This document shows, piece after piece, positions 32,626 to 41,603 of a DNA stretch of 49,360 nucleotides. Each line of letters begins with the position of its first letter. Position 1 is the stretch's first letter. The notes under the pieces are model-generated. The model was not told the DNA's origin and ran no database searches. It saw only the letters and a list, made by a program, of their open reading frames with translations. The DNA is from Isoptericola chiayiensis (GTDB lineage Bacteria; Actinomycetota; Actinomycetes; Actinomycetales; Cellulomonadaceae). The position numbers and the translations under genes were made by a program. Where the stretch lies: the NCBI RefSeq assembly GCF_013149805.1, contig NZ_JABEZT010000013.1, forward strand, positions 1 through 49,360. The letters are read 5' to 3'.

Positions 32626-35600
32626 GTGAGTACCGAGCAGCCGTCCGCCACGCCGCCCGCCCGCGACAGCGGGGGTCGCGGCGACGGCGGACGTCGACGC
32701 CGGGGGCGCGGTCGCGGTCGGCGAGGCCCCCGCCCCGACGGGCCGCGCCCGGCACGGGTGAGCCGTGCGGAGCTGGACCGCGCCGCGGCCGCGCGTGCCG
32801 CCGTCGTCGTCCCGGACATCACCTACCCGGAGCAGCTGCCCGTCTCGGCGCGGCGCGAGGACATCGCCGCGGCGATCCGGGAGAACCAGGTCGTGATCGT
32901 GGCCGGCGAGACCGGCTCCGGCAAGACGACGCAGCTGCCGAAGATCCTGCTCGAGCTCGGCCGGGGCCGTGCCGGGCAGATCGGCCACACGCAGCCCCGC
33001 CGGATCGCGGCACGCTCCGTGGCCGATCGCGTCGCCGACGAACTCGGCACGGAGCTGGGTGGCGTCGTCGGGTACCAGGTGCGGTTCACCGACACGTCCA
33101 GCGAGGACACGCTCGTCAAGGTCATGACGGACGGCATCCTGCTCGCCCAGATCCAGCGGGACCCCGACCTGCTCGCCTACGACACGATCGTCATCGACGA
33201 GGCGCACGAACGCTCGCTCAACATCGACTTCCTGCTCGGGTACCTGTCCCGGCTGCTGCCGCGCCGGCCGGACCTCAAGCTGGTCATCACGTCGGCGACG
33301 ATCGACTCGGAGCGCTTCGCGGCGCACTTCTCCCCCGCCGCCCTGGCCCGGGAGGGCGGGGCTCCCGAGGCGGTCGTCGACGTGCTGCCCGACGCCGCCC
33401 CCGTCGTCGAGGTCTCCGGACGCACCTTCCCCGTCGAGATCCGCTACCGACCCCTGAGCCCGGACGGCGACGCCTCGGGGGGCGGGAAGAAGAAGGGTGA
33501 GGAGAAGGACCTCGTCACCGGGATCGTCGAGGCCTGCGACGAGCTGATGCGCGAAGGGCCCGGCGACATCCTCGTGTTCCTGTCCGGCGAGCGCGAGATC
33601 CACGACGCCGCCGACGCCCTCGAGGGACATCTCAAGGAGCGCGTCCGCGACCCGAAGCGGCCCGACCACGTCGAGATCCTGCCGCTGTACTCGCGGTTGT
33701 CCGCCGCCGAGCAGCACCGTGTGTTCCAGTCGCACCCGGGCCGGCGCATCGTGCTGTCCACGAACGTGGCGGAGACGTCCCTGACCGTGCCGGGCATCCA
33801 CTACGTCGTCGACCCCGGCACCGCCCGCATCTCCCGGTACTCGAAGGCCACCAAGGTCCAGCGGCTGCCGATCGAGCCGATCAGCCAGGCGTCGGCGAAC
33901 CAGCGGTCCGGTCGGTCCGGACGCGTCGCCGACGGCATCGCGATCCGGCTGTACTCCGCCGAGGACTTCGAGGGGCGACCCGAGTTCACCGAGCCCGAGA
34001 TCCTGCGCACGTCGCTCGCCTCGGTGCTGCTGCAGATGATCTCCGTGGGCGTGGTCGGCTCCCCTGACGACGTCGCGAGGTTCCCGTTCGTCGAACCCCC
34101 GGACACGCGGGCCGTGCGCGACGGCGTCAACCTCCTGGCCGAGCTCGGCGCGCTCGCCCGCCGCCGCGGGCGCGACGGCACGGCGTCGAACGACGTCCAC
34201 CTGACCGACGTCGGCCGCACCCTGGCGCGCCTGCCCATGGACCCCCGCCTGGCCCGCATGGTCATCGAGGGCTCCCGCCTCGGCGTCGCCCGCGAGGTCG
34301 CGATCATCGCCGCCGCCCTGTCCATCCAGGACCCCCGCGAACGTCCCGCCGAGTCCCGCGAGCAGGCCGACCAGGCGCACGCCCGCTTCACCGACCCGAC
34401 GTCGGACTTCCTCAGCTACCTCAACCTGTGGGAGTACCTGCGCGAGCAGCAGCACCAGATGGGCTCCTCGGCGTTCCGCCGGCTGTGCAGGAGCGAGTAC
34501 GTCAACTTCCTGCGCGTCCGCGAGTGGCAGGACGTCGTCGCCCAGCTGCGGCAGATGGCCAAGCAGCTCGACATCGACATGTCGTTCCGCCCCTCCACCA
34601 CGGGCCCCTCGGTCGAGGCGGACGGCGACGGCGACGGCGGGACGAGCTGGAAGCGGTCCTGGGACGGCGACACCGTCCACCGCGCCCTGCTGTCCGGGAT
34701 GCTCTCCCAGATCGGCATGCAGGACACCGGCGAGGTCAAGGCGTCCTCCGTGGCGCACCTGCGCGGCGAGGCCCGGGCACGCGCCCTGCGCCAGGCCGCC
34801 AAGCGGGCCCGCAACGAGTACCTCGGCGCGCGCGGGGCCCGGTTCGCGATCTTCCCCGGCTCCCCGCTGTCCAAGAAGCCGCCGGCGTGGATCATGGCCG
34901 GCGAGCTCGTCGAGACCTCCCGGCTGTGGGCGCGCGACGTCGCGAAGATCCAGCCCGAGTGGGCCGAGGAGCTCGCCGGCGACCTCGCCAGGCGCACCTA
35001 CTCCGAACCGCACTGGTCCACCAAGCAGGGCGCCGCGATGGCCACCGAGAAGGTGCTGCTCTACGGGGTGCCGATCGTCGCCGACCGCCCCGTGCTCTTC
35101 GGCAGGATCGACCCCGAGGGCGCCCGCGACCTGTTCATCCGGCACGCGCTCGTCGAGGGGCAGTGGACCACCCACCACGCGTTCTTCGCCGAGAACCGCC
35201 GCCTGCTCGCCGAGGCCGAGGAGCTCGAGGCACGGTCGCGGCAGCGGGGACTCGTCGCCTCCGAGGACGACCTGTTCGCCTTCTACGACGAGCGGGTCCC
35301 CGCGCACGTCGTCAGCGCACGGCACTTCGACTCCTGGTGGAAGAAGGCCCGCCGCGACGACCCGGACCTGCTCACCTTCACTCTCGACCAGCTCATTGAC
35401 GGTGCCGACACCGCTGCACTGCCCGAGACGTTCCCGGAGACCTGGACCCAGGGCGAGGTCACCCTGCCGCTGACCTACCAGTTCCAGCCCGGGTCCGACG
35501 CCGACGGCGTCACCGTCCACATCCCGGTGTCGATCCTCAACCGGGTCTCCCCCGACGGGTTCGACTGGATGGTGCCCGGCCTCCTCGACGAGCTGTGCGT

Positions 35601-37299
35601 CGCCACCATCCGGTCCCTGCCCAAGGCGGTGCGCCGCGAGCTGGTCCCCGCACCCGACGTCGGTGCCGCCGTCGCCGGCTGGATGCGGCAGAACGTCCCG
35701 GCCTGGGAGGACCTCACGCGGGCCGGAGACATGGCCACGCCGTTCCACGTCGAGTTCACCCGCGCCGTACGTGCGCTGCGCGACGTGATCATCCCCGACG
35801 AGGTGTGGGACGCCGAACGCGTCGAACGGCTGCCCGCGCACCTGCGGATGACGTTCCGGGTCGAGAGCACCGGGGACGCCACGGGCGCCGGGTCGCGCGA
35901 CGGCGGCCCCGCCGGAGGTGGACGACGGCGCGGGTCCGGCGGCAAGAAGGGTCGCGGCCGCGGGGCGGCGCAGCCGTCGGGGCCCGTGGTGCTCGACGAG
36001 TCCAAGGACCTGCTGTCCCTGCAGAAGAAGCTCGCGCCCCAGGCGGAGGCCGCCGTGCGGTCGGCCGTCAAGGGAGCCGTGGGGGTGGCGTTGGAGGAAG
36101 CCACGCGGGCTGCGTCTGGCCGTTCCGGAACGCCCGGGGACGGTGCCTCGGAGGCGCCGCCTCGCTCACGGGCCCCGGAGGGCCCTCCGCTACGGCCCGA
36201 CGGCGGCGCCTCCGACACCCCGACCCCGGGCTCCGCGGGTTCGTCCGGGTCCGGGCGGTCCGACGGCGATCCGGCGGCCTCCGCTGCAGGGTCACCGCAC
36301 GCCGGTGGCCCTTCCGGCGGCGGTGCTGTCGTGCAGGAGGCCGAGGGACTCTCGACGTGGCCCGGGGGGCTCGCGGACGGGCTGCTGCCCGACGTCGTGT
36401 CGACCGATCTCGGTGGGGGCGTCGTCGTGCAGGGGTACCCGGCGCTCGTCGAGGAACGCAGCGCGAAGGGCTCCGGCTCGTCGGGGACCGGGCCGTCGGT
36501 GGCCCTGCGGATCCTGGCCGACTCCTCCGGGCGGGACGCCGCGCACGCGGCCGGGGTGCGGCGGCTGCTGCTGTCGGAGACCGCGCTGCAGACCGGCCGG
36601 ATCACCTCGCGGTGGTCGGCGAAGCAGTCGCTGACGCTGGCGGCCGCGCCGTACCGGAACACCGACGCGCTGGTCGCCGACCTGCAGCTCGCCGCCGTCA
36701 TCGCGCTGACCAGCCTGGACGCCGACAAGGCCCCGGGGACGCCGACCGGCGGACCGGTCGCTGTACAGATCCGCAACGCCGAGATGTACCAGGAGGCGGT
36801 CGCGTTCGTGCGCCGGCACCTGGAGGACGAGGTGCACCGGGTCGTCGGGCACGTCGTCGCCGCGCTGACCGCGTGGCGGACCGTCGAGACGGAGGTCAAG
36901 GCGTCGTCGTCGCTGGCCCTGCTCAACACGCTGCAGGACATCCGCGAGCACGTCGCCGGCCTCGTCTTCGACGGGTTCGTCTCCGCGACCCCGCCCCGGC
37001 GGGTGCCGCACCTCGTGCGCTACCTGCGGGCGGCGTCGTACCGGCTGGAGAAGGCCGAGTCGAACCCGCACCGTGACGCCGAGCTCGCCTGGAAGATCCA
37101 GGACGTCACCGGCGTCCACGACCAGGAACGGGAGGCCTACGCCGCCGGACCGCCCGACCCGGCGCGGGCGGCCGAGCTCGCCGACGTCCGGTGGCTGCTC
37201 GAGGAGCTGCGGGTGTCGCTGTTCGCCCAGCAGCTCGGCACGGACGGGTCGGTCAGCGAGAAGCGGATCCGCAAGATCCTCAACCCGGGCGGCTGGTAG
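32626..37299 (+). CDS. hrpA: ATP-dependent RNA helicase HrpA
   Basis: A 1557-aa DEAH-box helicase. A basic Gly/Arg N-terminus precedes Walker A GETGSGKTT (from about residue 94), DEAH in VIDEAHERS (about 189), SATIDSERF, STNVAETSLTVPGI and QRSGRSGRV. After the helicase core come OB-fold and DUF3418 regions (VLFGRIDPEGARDLFIRHALVEG, HFDSWWKKARRDDP) and a final segment GTDGSVSEKRIRKILN, as in E. coli HrpA. HrpA resolves stalled or collided ribosomes on mRNA. Residues about 1086-1243 are a Gly/Ser/Pro-rich insertion not typical of the family, which explains the length above about 1300 aa. The GTG start is chosen; TTG nine codons upstream is possible. Confidence 0.93.
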   Translation: MSTEQPSATPPARDSGGRGDGGRRRRGRGRGRRGPRPDGPRPARVSRAELDRAAAARAAVVVPDITYPEQLPVSARREDIAAAIRENQVVIVAGETGSGKTTQLPKILLELGRGRAGQIGHTQPRRIAARSVADRVADELGTELGGVVGYQVRFTDTSSEDTLVKVMTDGILLAQIQRDPDLLAYDTIVIDEAHERSLNIDFLLGYLSRLLPRRPDLKLVITSATIDSERFAAHFSPAALAREGGAPEAVVDVLPDAAPVVEVSGRTFPVEIRYRPLSPDGDASGGGKKKGEEKDLVTGIVEACDELMREGPGDILVFLSGEREIHDAADALEGHLKERVRDPKRPDHVEILPLYSRLSAAEQHRVFQSHPGRRIVLSTNVAETSLTVPGIHYVVDPGTARISRYSKATKVQRLPIEPISQASANQRSGRSGRVADGIAIRLYSAEDFEGRPEFTEPEILRTSLASVLLQMISVGVVGSPDDVARFPFVEPPDTRAVRDGVNLLAELGALARRRGRDGTASNDVHLTDVGRTLARLPMDPRLARMVIEGSRLGVAREVAIIAAALSIQDPRERPAESREQADQAHARFTDPTSDFLSYLNLWEYLREQQHQMGSSAFRRLCRSEYVNFLRVREWQDVVAQLRQMAKQLDIDMSFRPSTTGPSVEADGDGDGGTSWKRSWDGDTVHRALLSGMLSQIGMQDTGEVKASSVAHLRGEARARALRQAAKRARNEYLGARGARFAIFPGSPLSKKPPAWIMAGELVETSRLWARDVAKIQPEWAEELAGDLARRTYSEPHWSTKQGAAMATEKVLLYGVPIVADRPVLFGRIDPEGARDLFIRHALVEGQWTTHHAFFAENRRLLAEAEELEARSRQRGLVASEDDLFAFYDERVPAHVVSARHFDSWWKKARRDDPDLLTFTLDQLIDGADTAALPETFPETWTQGEVTLPLTYQFQPGSDADGVTVHIPVSILNRVSPDGFDWMVPGLLDELCVATIRSLPKAVRRELVPAPDVGAAVAGWMRQNVPAWEDLTRAGDMATPFHVEFTRAVRALRDVIIPDEVWDAERVERLPAHLRMTFRVESTGDATGAGSRDGGPAGGGRRRGSGGKKGRGRGAAQPSGPVVLDESKDLLSLQKKLAPQAEAAVRSAVKGAVGVALEEATRAASGRSGTPGDGASEAPPRSRAPEGPPLRPDGGASDTPTPGSAGSSGSGRSDGDPAASAAGSPHAGGPSGGGAVVQEAEGLSTWPGGLADGLLPDVVSTDLGGGVVVQGYPALVEERSAKGSGSSGTGPSVALRILADSSGRDAAHAAGVRRLLLSETALQTGRITSRWSAKQSLTLAAAPYRNTDALVADLQLAAVIALTSLDADKAPGTPTGGPVAVQIRNAEMYQEAVAFVRRHLEDEVHRVVGHVVAALTAWRTVETEVKASSSLALLNTLQDIREHVAGLVFDGFVSATPPRRVPHLVRYLRAASYRLEKAESNPHRDAELAWKIQDVTGVHDQEREAYAAGPPDPARAAELADVRWLLEELRVSLFAQQLGTDGSVSEKRIRKILNPGGW

Positions 37300-37350
37300 C
37301 GCGACGTTGGGCTCACGGGCTGATCCGACAGGTTCTCCGATGCGCTCCTG

Positions 37351-38646
37351 TCACGGGCCCAGCAGCGCCAGGGGGACGACGGCGATTCCGTCCTGGCCGC
37401 GCCGGTAGGCATGCTGTCCGGTCGTGACGACGGCCGCATCGACGAGATCGTGGCCGAGCTGTTCCTTCAGCCACCGCAGATGCCGGAAGTCTTTCTCGGC
37501 GGGCGTCGCCTTGAGCTTGACCTCCAACGCCAGGACACGCCCGTCGCGCCGTTCGACGATGAGGTCGACCTCGTGGTCACCTCCCTTGGTCCTCAGGTGC
37601 CGGACGTGGGCCTCCGCTGCCTCCGCATACACCAGGACGCTGAGGGTCACCAGGTGTTCGAACAGTTGCCCCAGAACGGCTCCGTCGCGCAGACCTGCGG
37701 CGGAGGCCGTGCCACGCATCAGCTGTTCGGCGTCCAGTCCAAGGAGCACAACCGCCAACGCCGGGTCCGCGAGGTGATGCTTCGGCGCCTGGGTGAGGCG
37801 ATCAAGATGGTTTCGGCTCGGCAGCCACGCCTCGACCGGATCGAGCTGCCACAGCTGAGCGAGCACATCGCGGTACACCGTCGTCGTCGTCCGACTCGGT
37901 TTGTCGTTCTCCCCCACGGTCGCGGCGTCGAGGATGTCGTTGTAGCTCGTGGTGGTCGATGTCGCCGCGGCGTAGGCACGGAGCCAGGCCCGTAGCGTCG
38001 CCGGACGACGCACGGGGTAGCCGTGCTCGGCGAACTCCCTCTGCACGATGTTGTCCACGTACGCCTCGAGGCGCCGACGGCGCACTCGCGGCGACAGGCG
38101 TCTGATGTCCGGGAACCCCGAAGCCGTCATCTCCTCGACGTACTCCGCCAGTCCCACGTCCGTCTCGCCGCCGATCTCGGAGGATCCGCGCAGCAGCGCC
38201 GACATGCTGACCGTAGGGAACGCGATGTCGCGTTCGAAGAAGCTCAGCGGGCGCATGCGCACGTCGATGAACCGCCCGGCGCCCGAGTGGACGGTCACGC
38301 CCCGGGGAGTCGTCGCACTGCCCGTCAGCAGGTAGGCACCCGCGGGTGCACCGGCATCGACAGCGCGGCGCACGTAGTCCCACGATTCCGGCTTGCGTTG
38401 CCACTCATCGACGAGCACGGGGTAGTCAAGAGCGGTCAGGAGCGTCGGGTCCGCGTCCAGACGGGCACGGTCCGCCGGGAGGTCGAACGACATCACGGAC
38501 GCCGCCCGGCGCAGTGCCGTCGCCGTCTTGCCCACTCCCTTGGGGCCGGCGATGGTGATCGCGGGGGATTCCGGCTGGAACTCGTCCAGGAAGTCGTCGA
38601 CCACCCGCCGCCGGTACGGCGTAGTAGGAACTGTTTGGTCAGCCAT
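37351..38646 (-). CDS. AAA ATPase with DUF4143 domain
   Basis: A 431-aa protein of the AAA_14/DUF4143 family. Walker A is GPKGVGKT (34-41), Walker B is in YPVLVDEWQRKP, and sensor-like LLTGSATTP follows. The C-terminal DUF4143 part has LGQLFEHLVTLSVLV and a PD-(D/E)XK-like core: HEVDLIVERRDGRVLALEVKLKA (Asp, Glu-x-Lys). The family is widespread, patchy and of unknown function; a nuclease role is inferred from the fold. Slightly lower GC and sporadic distribution suggest acquisition by transfer. The ATG follows AGGAAGG, and two direct repeats lie just upstream. Confidence 0.85.
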   Translation of the reverse strand: MADQTVPTTPYRRRVVDDFLDEFQPESPAITIAGPKGVGKTATALRRAASVMSFDLPADRARLDADPTLLTALDYPVLVDEWQRKPESWDYVRRAVDAGAPAGAYLLTGSATTPRGVTVHSGAGRFIDVRMRPLSFFERDIAFPTVSMSALLRGSSEIGGETDVGLAEYVEEMTASGFPDIRRLSPRVRRRRLEAYVDNIVQREFAEHGYPVRRPATLRAWLRAYAAATSTTTSYNDILDAATVGENDKPSRTTTTVYRDVLAQLWQLDPVEAWLPSRNHLDRLTQAPKHHLADPALAVVLLGLDAEQLMRGTASAAGLRDGAVLGQLFEHLVTLSVLVYAEAAEAHVRHLRTKGGDHEVDLIVERRDGRVLALEVKLKATPAEKDFRHLRWLKEQLGHDLVDAAVVTTGQHAYRRGQDGIAVVPLALLGP

Positions 38647-38669
38647 CGACGCCTTCCTGTTCGCAGACC

Positions 38670-38706
38670 TCTACTGAACCGCTCGCCAGAGTTCTACTGT
38701 ACCGCT
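38670..38706. repeat. Two 14-bp direct repeats in the ATPase gene promoter region
   Basis: TCTACTGAACCGCT (38670-38683) and TCTACTGTACCGCT (38693-38706) are 23 bp apart. On the minus strand each contains a -10-like (T/A)CAGT. An overlapping dyad GTACCG-N15-CGGTAC ends at 38725. These could be operator half-sites or a duplicated promoter. Confidence 0.6.
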
Positions 38707-38759
38707 GGACGTCCATCTACGGTACCGGAGGGCGGATCCAGGACCGTGCGCCCATTGTC

Positions 38760-39506
38760 CTACGGCGCCGCCGCGTCCGGCATCGTGAGTTCGGGCGGCG
38801 GCTCCACGGCCGCGTCGAGGACCACCCGCTCCCCCAGCGGCTCGTCCAGCTCGACGACGTAGGGGGTCGCAGGGTTGGACGGGCAGCTGTGGTCCCCGCC
38901 GCGCGGGTCGACGACGACCGTCAGCCGGACCGCCGTCGTCGTCTCTCGCTGCTCGACCACCCGCACGCGGCCCGCGGCGCCCTCGCCGGAGCTGCACGAC
39001 ATCTCCGTGACCAGCAGGTTCAGCTCACGCGACGTCGGGTCCGGCGGGCGGTCCGGGTCGAGGGTCACCGTCGCGACCTCGCCGCCGACGTCGCGGCGCA
39101 GCGCGCACGTCCCGAACGAGCCCATCATCCAGCCCTCGACCGGGTCGAAGGCATGCTCGTCGAGGTTGTCGACGGTCAGCATCTCGTGGGTGCGCACGTC
39201 GCCGGCACCACGGTCGTCGACGGCGTCGAGCTCGCGGATCAGCGCGAGCCGCTCCGGCGGCTCGGCGACCACCCACCAGTCCGCAGGGTCGACGGCCGGC
39301 ACCTCGGCGCCGTCGAGCGCGGCACGCCCCTCCTCGCCGAGCGACTCGACGGAGCGTCGTTCGTCCAGCGCGGCCGCCGGCACGGGTTCGCCCCGGCAGG
39401 AGTAGACGACCTCGCCGCTGCCGTCCCCGGTGCCCGGCGCGCCCGGGCCGGCGCAACCCGCCGCGAGCGCCGTCGTGCAGGCCAGGAACGCCACCGTGCG
39501 CCTCAT
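38760..39506 (-). CDS. Lipoprotein of unknown function
   Basis: A 248-aa precursor with signal MRRTVAFLACTTALAAGC; the lipobox Cys is residue 18. The start is set by CATGAT exactly 6 nt upstream (leaderless). The mature part is acidic, has Cys residues suited to disulfides (YSCRGEP, GTCALRR, EMSCSSG, HSCPSNP), and contains the repeated word VVDP/TLDPDRPPDP. No known domain is recognised. Its envelope location is the only safe inference. Confidence 0.75.
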   Translation of the reverse strand: MRRTVAFLACTTALAAGCAGPGAPGTGDGSGEVVYSCRGEPVPAAALDERRSVESLGEEGRAALDGAEVPAVDPADWWVVAEPPERLALIRELDAVDDRGAGDVRTHEMLTVDNLDEHAFDPVEGWMMGSFGTCALRRDVGGEVATVTLDPDRPPDPTSRELNLLVTEMSCSSGEGAAGRVRVVEQRETTTAVRLTVVVDPRGGDHSCPSNPATPYVVELDEPLGERVVLDAAVEPPPELTMPDAAAP

Positions 39507-39575
39507 GCCCCGATCATGTCGCGGCACGGCGCGCCCTTGCAGCGACCGGTTGACCTTGATCGGCGCGATGTGTCA

Positions 39576-39597
39576 CTGTATTAAGCAACTAATACAG
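39576..39597. promoter_or_regulatory. GntR/YtrA-type operator CTGTATTA-N6-TAATACAG
   Basis: A perfect 8+6+8 dyad lies 14 bp upstream of the GntR-type regulator ATG and includes TAATAC on the coding strand, a good -10. A TTGACC lies at 39550. YtrA-type regulators usually repress their own ABC operon, so self-regulation is expected. Confidence 0.75.
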
Positions 39598-39611
39598 AGA
39601 GGCGGGAGCGG

Positions 39612-39995
39612 ATGCAGTTCGACACCGGCTCGCCGATCTGGGGGCAGCTCGTCGCCGAGTTCTCCCGCCGGATCGTCACCGGCGCCTGGCCCACCGGGAG
39701 CCGCATCCCCGGCGTCCGGGACCTGGCGGGCGAGCTGGGCGTCAACCCCAACACCGTCCAGCGGGCCCTCGCCGAGCTGGAACGCCAGGGCGTGTGCCGG
39801 TCCGAACGCACCGCGGGTCGGTTCGTCACGGCGGACACCGACCGGGTGGACGCGCTGCGCGCCGAACTGGCCCGAGACGCCGTCGACGGCTTCGTCCGCC
39901 GGGCCCGCGGCCTCGGCATGACCTCCACCCAGGCGCAGCGACTCATCGAGGAGCGATGGCATGACCACCACACCGACCCTGCGGCAGGAGCGTGA
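39612..39995 (+). CDS. YtrA-subfamily GntR transcriptional regulator
   Basis: A 127-aa regulator with an N-terminal winged helix (IWGQLVAEFSRRIVTGAW, GSRIPGVRDLAGELGVNPNT, VQRALAELERQGV) and a short helical C-terminus (DAVDGFVRRARGLGMTSTQAQRLI), as in the YtrA group without a large effector domain. The ATG follows AGGCGGGAG. It precedes and overlaps the ABC ATPase gene by 35 bp. The dyad in its promoter is the likely binding site. Relatives respond to cell-wall antibiotics; the inducer here is unknown. Confidence 0.92.
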   Translation: MQFDTGSPIWGQLVAEFSRRIVTGAWPTGSRIPGVRDLAGELGVNPNTVQRALAELERQGVCRSERTAGRFVTADTDRVDALRAELARDAVDGFVRRARGLGMTSTQAQRLIEERWHDHHTDPAAGA

Positions 39996-40710
39996 CCCCG
40001 CCATGACCGACGACGCCGCACTCGTCAGCGTCCGCGGCCTCACGGTCCGCTACGGCCGCCGCACCGCCCTGGACGGCCTCGACCTCGACCTGCCCGCCGG
40101 GCAGATCGTCGGCCTGCTCGGTGAGAACGGGTGCGGCAAGTCCACCCTGCTCAAGACCCTCGCCGGCCTGTACGCCGACCACGACGGCGAGGTCCGGATC
40201 GCCGGTCACCGGCTCGGGCCGCAGAGCAAGGCTGTCGTGTCGTACCTGCCGGACCGCAGCGCCCTGCCGGAACGGGCCCGCGTGCGCTACTGCCTCGATC
40301 TGTTCGACGACTTCTTCCCCGACTTCGACCGCGCCCGGGCCGAAGCCCTCCTCTCCCACTTCCGTCTCGACCCCGCGATGCGGCTCAAGGAGATGTCGAA
40401 GGGCATGCAGGAGAAGGCGCACATCTCGTTGGCGATGTCCCGCCGCGCCCAGGTCTACCTGCTCGACGAACCCATCTCCGGCGTCGACCCAGCCGCCAGG
40501 GCGAGCATCCTCGACGGCATCCTGCACATGCTCGACGCCGACTCCCTGCTCGTCGTCGCCACGCACCTGGTGCACGACCTCGAGACGTCCCTGGACTCCG
40601 TGGTGATGATGCGGCACGGCCGCGTACTGCTCACCGGCGACGTCGACGACCTGCGCGCCGAGCACGGCGCCAGCCTGGAGCAGATCTTCCGAGAGGTGTA
40701 CGGCTCATGA
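39961..40710 (+). CDS. ABC transporter ATP-binding protein (YtrB-like)
   Basis: A 249-aa ATPase with Walker A GENGCGKST, Walker B YLLDEPISGVD and H-loop ATHLVHDLE. The signature motif is degenerate, MSKGMQEKA instead of LSGGQ, as often seen in YtrB-like subunits. The ATG chosen has GAGGAG upstream and overlaps the regulator gene; a second ATG at 40003 is an alternative. It pairs with the membrane subunit encoded next. Confidence 0.92.
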   Translation: MTTTPTLRQERDPAMTDDAALVSVRGLTVRYGRRTALDGLDLDLPAGQIVGLLGENGCGKSTLLKTLAGLYADHDGEVRIAGHRLGPQSKAVVSYLPDRSALPERARVRYCLDLFDDFFPDFDRARAEALLSHFRLDPAMRLKEMSKGMQEKAHISLAMSRRAQVYLLDEPISGVDPAARASILDGILHMLDADSLLVVATHLVHDLETSLDSVVMMRHGRVLLTGDVDDLRAEHGASLEQIFREVYGS

Positions 40711-41528
40711 TCACCCTGCTCAAGCACGAGTTCCTCCAGACCCGGGCGATGCTCGGGGTCGTCGTCGGCATCTCCGCCGTGATCACCCTCGCGGGCGCCC
40801 TCCTCGCCGCCACACGCTGGCCCGTCATCGCCGTCCTCGGCGAGAGCGTCGCACTGATGTCGACGTTCCTCCTCGTCCCTCTGGCCCAGGTCCTCCTCGC
40901 CGCGCAGTTCTGGCGCTCCGGCTTCGGCCGCGGCGGCTACCTGACCCAGACGCTGCCGCAGAAGGGCACCACGATCTACTGGGCCAAGATGCTGTGGGCC
41001 TGGCTGGTCTCCCTGGTCGGCGTCGTGGTCGCTCTCGCGATCGCTCTGCCCGCCGGAGCCCTGATCATGCGCGGCACCGGCCAGGAGCAGCCGATCCTCG
41101 CGTCGCTGCGCGAGGGCTGGTCGACCCTGGCCGAGCTCGCACCGGGGTGGGGTGTCCCCGCCGTGCTCGCGACCGTCGCCGCGCTGGTCCTGGTGTGGCC
41201 CACGCAGTACTTCTTCGCGGCCTCCGTCGGGAGCCAGGCCCCGCTGAACCGCCTCGGCGTGGGTGGACCGATCCTCGTCTGGGTCGCGACCTACGTCGTC
41301 GTCCAGGTGATCACGTTCGTCTCGTTCGCCACCGTCCCCGTCGCCGTCGGATTCAGCGGTGACCGGCTCACCCTCGAGACCTTCGACCTGTTCGCCGAGA
41401 TGAGCGCCGGCAGCACCGGCCCGGCCGACGTCATGCCCATCGGCTTCCTCCCCGCCCTCCTGCTGACCGCGGTGGGCTGCGTCGTCTGGTCGCTGCACTC
41501 CTGGAAGCGACGGGTCTCGCTCGTCTGA
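40707..41528 (+). CDS. ABC transporter membrane subunit
   Basis: A 273-aa ABC-2-like permease with about six hydrophobic segments (MLGVVVGISAVITLAGALLAA, VALMSTFLLVPLAQVLLAAQF, WLVSLVGVVVALAIALPAGALI, VLATVAALVLVWPTQYFFAA, LVWVATYVVVQVITFVSFA, LLLTAVGCVVWSLHSW). FGRGGYLTQTLPQKG is typical of membrane subunits of small actinobacterial exporters. Its ATG overlaps the ATPase TGA. Export of an antibiotic or stress-related lipid is a guess from the YtrA context. Confidence 0.88.
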   Translation: MITLLKHEFLQTRAMLGVVVGISAVITLAGALLAATRWPVIAVLGESVALMSTFLLVPLAQVLLAAQFWRSGFGRGGYLTQTLPQKGTTIYWAKMLWAWLVSLVGVVVALAIALPAGALIMRGTGQEQPILASLREGWSTLAELAPGWGVPAVLATVAALVLVWPTQYFFAASVGSQAPLNRLGVGGPILVWVATYVVVQVITFVSFATVPVAVGFSGDRLTLETFDLFAEMSAGSTGPADVMPIGFLPALLLTAVGCVVWSLHSWKRRVSLV

Positions 41529-41603
41529 GACGTCCGCCGACACCGGCCGAGCACGTGGCATCCTCGAACCCGGACCCACGCCGCATCGAGGAAGACTCCC
41601 GCC

